From the NCBI RefSeq assembly GCF_002303925.1, contig NZ_MRCS01000014.1, positions 1-64,000 of the forward strand: DNA of 64,000 nucleotides. The letters run 5' to 3'. Of the stretch, positions 55,251-64,000 are shown one piece after another. The notes below the pieces were generated by a model that saw nothing but the letters and a program-made list of their open reading frames with translations, had not been told where the DNA came from and did no database searches. How positions within the stretch are numbered: the stretch's first letter is position 1; every line of letters begins with the position of its first letter. The position numbers and the translations under genes were made by a program. The stretch is from Pseudomonas sp. ACN8 (GTDB taxonomy: Bacteria; Pseudomonadota; Gammaproteobacteria; Pseudomonadales; Pseudomonadaceae).

Positions 55251-56648
55251 ATGAACACCCCGGCCAAAGTCGCACCCAAGTTCCCTGACAGCATCTTCCG
55301 CGCCTACGACATCCGCGGCACCGTCCCGGAATTCCTGAACGCCGAAACCGCTTACTGGATCGGCCGCGCCGTCGGCTCCCAAAGCCTGGCCCAGGGCGAG
55401 CCAAACGTTTCCGTCGGTCGCGATGGCCGTCTGTCCGGCCCGGAGCTGGTCGCGCAGCTGATCAAAGGCATCGCCGACAGCGGCTGTCACGTCAGTGATG
55501 TCGGCCTGGTCCCGACTCCGGCGCTCTACTACGCCGCCAACGTACTGGCCGGCAAATCCGGCGTGATGCTCACCGGCAGCCACAACCCGTCGAACTACAA
55601 CGGGTTCAAGATCGTCATTGCCGGCGACACCCTGGCCAACGAACAGATCCAGGCCCTGCACGACCGCCTCAAGACCAACAACCTGAGCAGCGGCCAGGGC
55701 AGCATCACCCAGGTCGAGATCCTCGACCGCTACAACACCGAAATCGTCCAGGACATCAAGCTGGCCCGTCGCCTGAAGGTGGTCGTCGACTGCGGTAACG
55801 GCGCGGCCGGCGTGATCGCCCCGCAACTGATCGAAGCGCTGAACTGCGAAGTCATCCCGCTGTTCTGCGAAGTGGACGGCAACTTCCCGAACCACCACCC
55901 GGACCCGGGCAAGCCTGAAAACCTCGTGGACCTGATCGCCAAGGTCAAGGAAACCAACGCTGACATCGGCCTGGCCTTCGACGGCGATGGCGACCGCGTC
56001 GGCGTGGTGACCAACACCGGCAGCATCGTCTACCCGGACCGCCTGCTGATGCTGTTCGCCCGCGACGTCGTGGCGCGCAACCCGGGCGCCGAGATCATCT
56101 TCGACGTCAAATGCACCCGTCGCCTGATTCCGCTGATCAAGGAATACGGTGGCCGGTCGTTAATGTGGAAGACCGGTCACTCGTTGATCAAAAAGAAAAT
56201 GAAACAATCCGGCGCCCTGCTGGCTGGTGAAATGAGCGGGCACATCTTCTTCAAGGAGCGCTGGTTCGGTTTCGACGACGGCATTTACAGCGCCGCGCGG
56301 TTGCTGGAAATCCTCAGCAAGGAAAAATCCTCGGCCGAAGAGTTGTTCGCGACCTTCCCGAACGATATTTCTACGCCGGAAATCAATATCCATGTGACCG
56401 AAGAGAGCAAATTCAGCATCATTGATGCATTGCACGATGCGCAGTGGGGCGAAGGCGCCGACCTGACCACCATTGACGGCGTGCGAGTCGACTATGCCAA
56501 AGGCTGGGGCCTGGTACGCGCATCCAACACCACACCGGTGCTGGTGCTGCGTTTCGAGGCCGATGACGAGGCTGAATTGCAACGCATCAAGGACGTTTTC
56601 CACGCCCAGCTGAAGCGTGTTGCACCTGATCTCCAACTACCGTTCTGA
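55251..56648 (+). CDS. algC: Phosphomannomutase/phosphoglucomutase AlgC
   Basis: A 465-residue alpha-D-phosphohexomutase for alginate, LPS and rhamnolipid precursors. The phosphoserine loop is GVMLTGSHNPSNYNGFK (Ser about 109), metal site DGDGDR, sugar-binding GEMSGHIFF and phosphate-binding loop RASNTTPVLVLRFEA. The 246-base gap after dut contains no coding sequence; I found no exact AlgR consensus in it. argB follows after 17 bases. Confidence 0.96.
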   Translation: MNTPAKVAPKFPDSIFRAYDIRGTVPEFLNAETAYWIGRAVGSQSLAQGEPNVSVGRDGRLSGPELVAQLIKGIADSGCHVSDVGLVPTPALYYAANVLAGKSGVMLTGSHNPSNYNGFKIVIAGDTLANEQIQALHDRLKTNNLSSGQGSITQVEILDRYNTEIVQDIKLARRLKVVVDCGNGAAGVIAPQLIEALNCEVIPLFCEVDGNFPNHHPDPGKPENLVDLIAKVKETNADIGLAFDGDGDRVGVVTNTGSIVYPDRLLMLFARDVVARNPGAEIIFDVKCTRRLIPLIKEYGGRSLMWKTGHSLIKKKMKQSGALLAGEMSGHIFFKERWFGFDDGIYSAARLLEILSKEKSSAEELFATFPNDISTPEINIHVTEESKFSIIDALHDAQWGEGADLTTIDGVRVDYAKGWGLVRASNTTPVLVLRFEADDEAELQRIKDVFHAQLKRVAPDLQLPF

Positions 56649-56665
56649 TTCACCCGGAGCCCTGA

Positions 56666-57571
<906 letters not shown>

Positions 57572-57585
57572 TCGCTAGCGCATAC

Positions 57586-57624
57586 AAAAAGACCCCGCTC
57601 GGCCTGGCTGAGCGGGGTCTTTTT
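57586..57624 (+). terminator. Terminator after argB
   Basis: A 15-bp perfect stem AAAAAGACCCCGCTC / GAGCGGGGTCTTTTT with a 9-base loop. Confidence 0.95.
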
Positions 57625-57639
57625 ACTTGTGTCGCTTTC

Positions 57640-57732
57640 CCTGTGGGAGCGAGCTTGTTCGCGATAGCTATTTATCAGCCGACATAGCCGTCGACTGACA
57701 CTCCGTCATCGCGAGCAGGCTCGCTCCCACAG
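57640..57732. repeat. REPIN between argB and pyrE
   Basis: Left arm CTGTGGGAGCGAGCTTGTTC and right arm ATCGCGAGCAGGCTCGCTCC then CACAG. The left arm has GTTCGC where others have GCTCGC, a point decay. Confidence 0.9.
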
Positions 57733-57742
57733 GGGAATGCAG

Positions 57743-58387
57743 TTACACGCCGAACTGGGCGCGGTACGCTTCCACGGCTGGCAGATGCTGTTTGAGCTGC
57801 GGGTCATCCGCCAGGAATTCCAGCACCTGGTTCAGCGAAACGATGCTGATGACCGGGATGCCGAAGTCACGCTCGACTTCCTGGATCGCCGACAACTCGC
57901 CATTGCCACGCTCCTGACGGTTCAGGGCGATCAGCACGCCGGCGGCCTTGGCGCCGTCCTGGGAGGCGATGATCTGCATCACCTCACGGATCGCGGTGCC
58001 AGCGGTGATCACGTCGTCGATGATCAGAACGTCGCCGGTCAGCGGTGCGCCAACCAGGCTGCCGCCTTCGCCGTGGGCCTTGGCTTCCTTGCGGTTGAAG
58101 CACCATGGCAGGTCACGATTGTGATGCTCGGCCAGGGCCACGGCGGTGGTCGCCGCCAAAGGAATGCCCTTGTAGGCCGGGCCAAACAGCACGTCGAAGG
58201 CAATGCCGCTCTCGGCAATGGCAGCGGCGTAGAAGCGACCCAGCTGCGCCAGGGCCGAACCCGAGTTGAACAGGCCCGCGTTGAAGAAGTATGGACTGGT
58301 GCGTCCGGACTTCAGGGTGAACTCACCGAAGCGCAAAACGCCGCGATCGATGGCAAAACGGATGAAATCGCGCTGATACGCTTGCAT
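57743..58387 (-). CDS. pyrE: Orotate phosphoribosyltransferase
   Basis: A 214-residue PRTase that makes OMP in pyrimidine synthesis. PRPP loop [17 protein letters not shown] (about 118-134), flexible loop [16 protein letters not shown] and N-terminal [16 protein letters not shown]. It is divergent from crc over 81 bases, as in other Pseudomonas. Confidence 0.97.
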   Translation of the reverse strand: MQAYQRDFIRFAIDRGVLRFGEFTLKSGRTSPYFFNAGLFNSGSALAQLGRFYAAAIAESGIAFDVLFGPAYKGIPLAATTAVALAEHHNRDLPWCFNRKEAKAHGEGGSLVGAPLTGDVLIIDDVITAGTAIREVMQIIASQDGAKAAGVLIALNRQERGNGELSAIQEVERDFGIPVISIVSLNQVLEFLADDPQLKQHLPAVEAYRAQFGV

Positions 58388-58468
58388 GAAAAAACCCCAA
58401 ATACCACGGATTTAGCTAATTAGCTTGACGCCGTGTATCATACACGCACGCGATTTTTGGGGCCATTT

Positions 58469-59248
58469 ATGCGGATCATCAGTGTGAACGTCAATGGTAT
58501 TCAGGCTGCAGTCGAGCGTGGTTTGCTCAGTTGGCTGCAGGCACAGAATGCCGACGTCATCTGCCTGCAGGACACCCGCGCCTCCGCCTTTGAACTGGAC
58601 GATCCAGCCTTCCAACTGGATGGATACTTCCTTTATGCCTGCGATGCCGAAGTTCCCGCCCAAGGTGGCGTGGCTTTGTATTCGCGGCTGCAACCGAAGG
58701 CTGTCATCAGCGGTCTCGGTTTCGAGACGGCCGACCGCTACGGGCGCTACCTGCAAGCCGATTTCGACAAGGTCAGCATCGCGACCTTGCTGCTCCCTTC
58801 GGGGCAGAACGGCGATGAAGACTTGAACCAGAAGTTCAAGCTAATGGACGACTTCGCCCGTTATCTGGATAAACAGCGACGCAAGCGTCGCGAGTACATT
58901 TATTGTGGCTCGCTGTACGTGGCGCAACAGAAGCTGGATATCAAGAACTGGCGCGACAGCCAGCAATCTCCGGGCTTCCTGGCACCTGAACGTGCCTGGA
59001 TGGACGAGATTGTCGGCAACATGGGTTATGTCGACGCCCTGCGTGAAGTCAGCCGTGAAGGCGACCAGTACAGCTGGTGGCCGGACAACGAACAGGCGGA
59101 GATGCTCAACCTCGGTTGGCGCTTCGACTATCAGTTGCTGACCCCTGGCCTGCGCCGCTTCGTACGTAGCGCACGCCTGCCACGCCAGCCGCGGTTCTCG
59201 CAACACGCGCCGCTGATCGTGGACTACGACTGGACGCTGACCATTTAA
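58469..59248 (+). CDS. crc: Catabolite repression control protein Crc
   Basis: A 259-residue protein of the exonuclease/endonuclease/phosphatase fold (MRIISVNVNGIQAAVERGLLSWL, ADVICLQDTRA, and FSQHAPLIVDYDW at the end). In Pseudomonas it acts with Hfq to block translation of targets carrying AANAANAA; nuclease residues are partly replaced, in line with lost catalysis. The start 58469 is the family start; an open frame 12 codons upstream is not used. Confidence 0.96.
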   Translation: MRIISVNVNGIQAAVERGLLSWLQAQNADVICLQDTRASAFELDDPAFQLDGYFLYACDAEVPAQGGVALYSRLQPKAVISGLGFETADRYGRYLQADFDKVSIATLLLPSGQNGDEDLNQKFKLMDDFARYLDKQRRKRREYIYCGSLYVAQQKLDIKNWRDSQQSPGFLAPERAWMDEIVGNMGYVDALREVSREGDQYSWWPDNEQAEMLNLGWRFDYQLLTPGLRRFVRSARLPRQPRFSQHAPLIVDYDWTLTI

Positions 59249-59266
59249 GCGTCGTTTCGCAGACAC

Positions 59267-59296
59267 AAAAAAGCCGACAGCAATGTCGGCTTTTTT
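59267..59296. terminator. Terminator after crc
   Basis: A 13-bp perfect stem AAAAAAGCCGACA / TGTCGGCTTTTTT with a GCAA tetraloop; A- and T-runs on both sides make it bidirectional. Confidence 0.93.
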
Positions 59297-59319
59297 GTGG
59301 GTACTTGTTTTTGCTTTTC

Positions 59320-59409
59320 TGTGGGAGCGAGCTTGCTCGCGATGACGATGTATCAGATACCGATGCAGTGGCTGTCAGAACGCTATCGCGAGCAGGCTCG
59401 CTCCTACAG
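59320..59409. repeat. REPIN after crc
   Basis: Left arm CTGTGGGAGCGAGCTTGCTC and right arm ATCGCGAGCAGGCTCGCTCC then TACAG: the arms are of different sub-types (CTTG/GTGGG against CAGG/CCTAC). Confidence 0.9.
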
Positions 59410-59426
59410 GGGATCTTCGTTGATCG

Positions 59427-59795
59427 TTATTTGATCAACCGCCAGGTGAACGGGTACCGGTAAGGCTGCCCTTCATTGGCCTTCACCCCGGCGATGATCG
59501 TCAGCACCAGCGCACCGATCGCGACCAAGCCAAACAGGAAGAACCCGATTATCACCACCATCAGCAGGAAACAGATAGCCGAGGCGATCGCCACGGTTAA
59601 CTGAAAGTTCAGTGCTTCCTTACCCTGAGCATCGATGAACGGGTCCATCTCGCGCTTCATCTGCCAGAGAATCAGCGGGCCGATGATCGTGCCAAACGGA
59701 ATCCAGATCCCCAACAAGGCGGACAAGTGACAAAACATCGCCCACTGGCGAACCTCACGACTCGGCGCAGGCAGCGGCAATTGCTCATCACTCAT
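59427..59795 (-). CDS. DUF4870 (Tic20-like) membrane protein
   Basis: A 122-residue inner-membrane protein with three to four hydrophobic segments (AMFCHLSALLGIWIPFGTIIGPLILW, then VAIASAICFLLMVVIIGFFLFGLVAIGALVLTII) and the DUF4870 middle motif MKREMDPFIDAQGKEALNFQL. It ends GQPYRYPFTWRLIK. The role is unknown; conserved next to rph in Pseudomonas. Confidence 0.9.
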   Translation of the reverse strand: MSDEQLPLPAPSREVRQWAMFCHLSALLGIWIPFGTIIGPLILWQMKREMDPFIDAQGKEALNFQLTVAIASAICFLLMVVIIGFFLFGLVAIGALVLTIIAGVKANEGQPYRYPFTWRLIK

Positions 59796-59823
59796 AACGC
59801 CCTCCTTGTGTAGTGCAGTCCGG

Positions 59824-60546
59824 TCAGTCGGCCAGTGCGGCCTTTTGCAGTTCGAAGATCTCGCTCATGCCTTTCTTCGCCAGTTCCAGCATGGCGTTCA
59901 GCTCTTCTGGCTGGAACGGCGCGCCTTCGGCAGTGCCCTGGACTTCGATGAAACCGCCAGCGCTGGTCATCACCACGTTCAGGTCGGTCTCGGCGGCCGA
60001 GTCTTCCAGGTAGTCGAGGTCGAGCACAGGCTCACCCTTGTACATGCCCACGGAAACCGCAGCGATCATCTGCTTGACCGGGTCGCCGCCCTTCAGGCCG
60101 CCACGCTTCTTGATGACTTTCAAGGCGTCGATTAGCGCAACCATGGAGCCGGTGATCGAAGCCGTGCGGGTGCCACCGTCAGCCTGGATCACATCGCAGT
60201 CGACGTACAGAGTGACATCGCCCAGCTTGGACATGTCCAGCGCAGCGCGCAGGGAGCGACCGATCAGACGCTGGATTTCCAGGGTGCGACCGCCTTGCTT
60301 GCCACGGCTGGCTTCACGCTGGTTACGCTCGCCGGTAGCGCGCGGCAGCATGCCGTACTCGGCGGTCAGCCAGCCCTGGCCCTGACCTTTCAGGAAACGC
60401 GGTACGCCCGGTTCAACGCTGACGGTGCAGATGACCTTGGTATCGCCGAACTCGACCAGCACAGAACCCTCGGCGTGTTTGGTGTAGTTGCGGGTGATGC
60501 GGATCGAGCGGAGCTGATCGGCAGCGCGACCACTTGGACGTATCAT
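59824..60546 (-). CDS. rph: Ribonuclease PH
   Basis: A 240-residue phosphorolytic exoribonuclease that trims tRNA 3' ends. Start [13 protein letters not shown] and the motifs [29 protein letters not shown] and [18 protein letters not shown] are typical. The frame continues upstream, but 60546 is the family start. It is divergent from yicC. Confidence 0.97.
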   Translation of the reverse strand: MIRPSGRAADQLRSIRITRNYTKHAEGSVLVEFGDTKVICTVSVEPGVPRFLKGQGQGWLTAEYGMLPRATGERNQREASRGKQGGRTLEIQRLIGRSLRAALDMSKLGDVTLYVDCDVIQADGGTRTASITGSMVALIDALKVIKKRGGLKGGDPVKQMIAAVSVGMYKGEPVLDLDYLEDSAAETDLNVVMTSAGGFIEVQGTAEGAPFQPEELNAMLELAKKGMSEIFELQKAALAD

Positions 60547-60814
60547 AGGGAGTACCTGTACTGGGGACGGAAAACTGCGGAGCATTATAGAGCCGACGGC
60601 CGCCACTGGGCACTTCTAAAAAATTCCGCCGACGACCGAGGGCTCTGTACCGCGCGTCGATGCAGGCCTGCCGTGTTTTGTCACACCGTGTGTTTGGGCG
60701 CATCCGCGCCACTGCGCTACAATCCTGCGCCTTTGCTGCCAGTCGGCTTTAATTCATTGATATCGGATTCCCGGAACCTCGGTTCTGTGCCGATCCGCCT
60801 TGCGAGGTACCTCC

Positions 60815-62312
<1,498 letters not shown>

Positions 62313-62379
62313 TCAGCTCTTCCCAAAACCGCTGCAAGGGCTTTACATTGGCACTTGTAGCGCGTTGAAGGGCTTGGTC

Positions 62380-62416
62380 AAAAAATCAGCGCTTCCCTAA
62401 ACGCTGGTGATTTTTT
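62380..62416 (+). terminator. Terminator between gmk and rpoZ
   Basis: CAGCG / CGCTG core extended by an A-run and a T-run with a three-base bulge, followed by six T. It suggests rpoZ-spoT can be transcribed separately. Confidence 0.6.
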
Positions 62417-62479
62417 AAACTGTCGAGTCCGCTCGCCCATCCGGGCAGCGCGCATATTGCATTTGCTACGAGGAAGACC

Positions 62480-62743
62480 ATGGCCCGCGTAACCGTTGAA
62501 GACTGCCTAGAACACGTGGATAACCGCTTTGAGCTGGTCATGCTCTCTACCAAGCGTGCCCGTCAACTGGCCACCGGCGGCAAAGAGCCGAAAGTAGCAT
62601 GGGAAAACGACAAGCCTACCGTCGTCGCCCTGCGCGAAATCGCTGAAGGCCTGATCGACTACGCAGCTATCGCCGAAGCCGAAATCGTTGAAGATGAACC
62701 GCTTTTTGCTGCATTCGAGGACGAGTCCAACGAGGCCGTCTAA
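62480..62743 (+). CDS. rpoZ: RNA polymerase omega subunit
   Basis: An 87-residue omega subunit: [30 protein letters not shown], then [11 protein letters not shown]; it binds beta-prime and forms a ppGpp site. GAGGAAGACC precedes the ATG. spoT follows after 57 bases. Confidence 0.97.
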   Translation: MARVTVEDCLEHVDNRFELVMLSTKRARQLATGGKEPKVAWENDKPTVVALREIAEGLIDYAAIAEAEIVEDEPLFAAFEDESNEAV

Positions 62744-62800
62744 GCCTATGCCTGGTCGACGTAGCACGGCGCGGGATAAAAGCTTACGGCAGGAGACATC

Positions 62801-64000
62801 ATGCCGAGCATAGACGCCCTCGCCGATCGCTTATCGACCTACCTCGGCAAAGACCAGGTCAACCTGGTCCGCCGAGCGTATTTCTACGCCGAACAAGCCC
62901 ACGACGGCCAACGCCGCCGTAGCGGTGAGGCGTACGTCACGCATCCTCTTGCCGTGGCCAATATTCTTGCCGACATGCACATGGACCATCAGAGCCTGAT
63001 GGCCGCCATGCTGCATGACGTGATCGAAGACACCGGTATCGCCAAGGAAGCGCTGCAAGCGCAGTTCGGCGAAACCGTGGCCGAACTGGTCGATGGGGTC
63101 AGCAAACTGACCCAGATGAACTTCGAGACCAAAGCTGAAGCCCAGGCCGAAAACTTCCAGAAAATGGCCATGGCCATGGCGCGCGATATTCGCGTGATCC
63201 TGGTCAAGCTGGCCGACCGCCTGCACAACATGCGCACGCTGGAAGTGCTATCCGGCGAAAAACGCCGGCGCATCGCCAAGGAAACCCTGGAAATCTATGC
63301 GCCCATCGCCAACCGGCTGGGCATGCACGCCATCCGCATAGAGTTCGAAGACCTCGGCTTCAAGGCCATGCACCCGATGCGTTCCGCGCGGATCTACCAG
63401 GCGGTCAAGCGCGCCCGGGGCAATCGCAAGGAAATCGTCAACAAGATCGAAGAATCCTTAAGCCACTGCCTGGCCATCGATGGCATCCAGGGCGAGGTCA
63501 GCGGCCGCCAGAAACACCTCTACGGCATCTACAAGAAAATGCGCGGCAAGCGTCGGGCCTTCAACGAGATCATGGACGTCTACGCGTTCCGGATCATCGT
63601 CGACAAGGTCGATACCTGCTACCGCGTGCTGGGTGCTGTACATAACTTGTATAAACCGCTGCCGGGGCGCTTCAAGGATTACATCGCGATCCCCAAGGCC
63701 AACGGCTATCAGTCGCTGCACACCACGCTGTTCGGCATGCACGGTGTTCCGATCGAGATCCAGATCCGCACCCGTGAAATGGAAGAGATGGCCAACAACG
63801 GCATCGCCGCCCATTGGCTGTACAAATCCAGCGGCGATGAGCAGCCCAAAGGCACCCATGCCCGCGCCCGCCAGTGGGTCAAGGGCGTGCTGGAAATGCA
63901 GCAACGTGCTGGCAACTCGCTGGAATTCATCGAAAGCGTGAAGATCGACCTGTTCCCGGACGAGGTCTACGTGTTCACGCCCAAAGGCCGGATCATGGAG
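62801..64000 (+). CDS. spoT: Bifunctional (p)ppGpp synthetase/hydrolase SpoT, 3' truncated by window end
   Basis: The first 400 codons are present and open to the last base. The HD hydrolase domain (about 20-180) has HPLAVANIL, the metal motif HDVIEDT and LVKLADRLHNMRTLE. The synthetase domain (about 230-340) has GRQKHLYGIYKKM, DVYAFRII and NGYQSLHTTL. The TGS domain starts at the end (DLFPDEVYVFTPKGRI). Both enzymatic domains look intact, as in Pseudomonas SpoT. The RBS AGGAGA precedes the ATG at 62801. Confidence 0.97.
   Translation, partial: MPSIDALADRLSTYLGKDQVNLVRRAYFYAEQAHDGQRRRSGEAYVTHPLAVANILADMHMDHQSLMAAMLHDVIEDTGIAKEALQAQFGETVAELVDGVSKLTQMNFETKAEAQAENFQKMAMAMARDIRVILVKLADRLHNMRTLEVLSGEKRRRIAKETLEIYAPIANRLGMHAIRIEFEDLGFKAMHPMRSARIYQAVKRARGNRKEIVNKIEESLSHCLAIDGIQGEVSGRQKHLYGIYKKMRGKRRAFNEIMDVYAFRIIVDKVDTCYRVLGAVHNLYKPLPGRFKDYIAIPKANGYQSLHTTLFGMHGVPIEIQIRTREMEEMANNGIAAHWLYKSSGDEQPKGTHARARQWVKGVLEMQQRAGNSLEFIESVKIDLFPDEVYVFTPKGRIME

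Overview
This window is a chromosomal segment of a fluorescent Pseudomonas (P. fluorescens group or close relative). Protein sequences and gene order follow the Pseudomonas argH-cyaA-lysA-xerC-glnK/amtB-comM-rep-dad-pau-algC-argB-crc-rph-spoT region. Base composition is about 60% G+C, and at least 14 REP/REPIN palindromes of the GTRGGAGCGAGCYTGCTCGCGA type sit between genes. The sequence carries no accession or label, so the species is not fixed.

Layout. 1-17130 is core: the hemC start, algR (no fimS/algZ sensor gene beside it), argH, a GST, two small conserved proteins, cyaA (class I adenylate cyclase), rnk, a DUF1289 protein with cyaY, the cluster lptM-lysA-dapF-DUF484-xerC-HAD hydrolase, sutA, a YjbQ protein, amtB/glnK and ubiK. 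The glnK promoter region shows a sigma-54 box with two NtrC-like sites 33 bp apart.

17130-23770 is an accessory island between ubiK and comM, two genes expected to be neighbours in Pseudomonas. It holds a structured, RNA-like element, a BRO-N protein, a HigA-type antitoxin without a toxin gene, a 56-residue ORF with an ideal ribosome binding site, a decayed second copy of the comM 5' end, and an A+T-rich cassette of two convergent operons. The left operon (19400-21009) encodes a protein with a possible PD-(D/E)xK nuclease motif and a uracil-phosphoribosyltransferase-like protein. The right operon (23510-21115, minus strand) encodes an AAA/ABC-type ATPase and an HNH endonuclease, resembling the Septu (PtuA/PtuB) anti-phage arrangement. 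I could not match the left operon to a named system. It is the best candidate here for an undescribed defence system.

23775-36540 returns to core: intact comM, a secreted aldose-1-epimerase-like protein, a LysR regulator divergent from a MATE exporter, a GGDEF-EAL phosphodiesterase (ProE-like), rep, xpt, an acetyl-CoA hydrolase/transferase and cytochrome c5. 36712-49848 is an amine and D-amino-acid catabolism region: PauR-like regulator, alanine racemase, ridA, dadA, lrp, a gamma-glutamylputrescine oxidase-like FAD enzyme, a MocR regulator divergent from a DUF1127 gene, a lipoprotein phospholipase D, an MFS carrier, a PauC/KauB-like aldehyde dehydrogenase and a cupin. 49960-64000 is housekeeping: rpmG/rpmB, a peptide-binding protein, radC, coaBC, dut, algC, argB, pyrE, crc, a DUF4870 protein, rph, yicC, gmk, rpoZ and the first 400 codons of spoT. 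No rRNA, tRNA, CRISPR array or complete insertion sequence was recognised.
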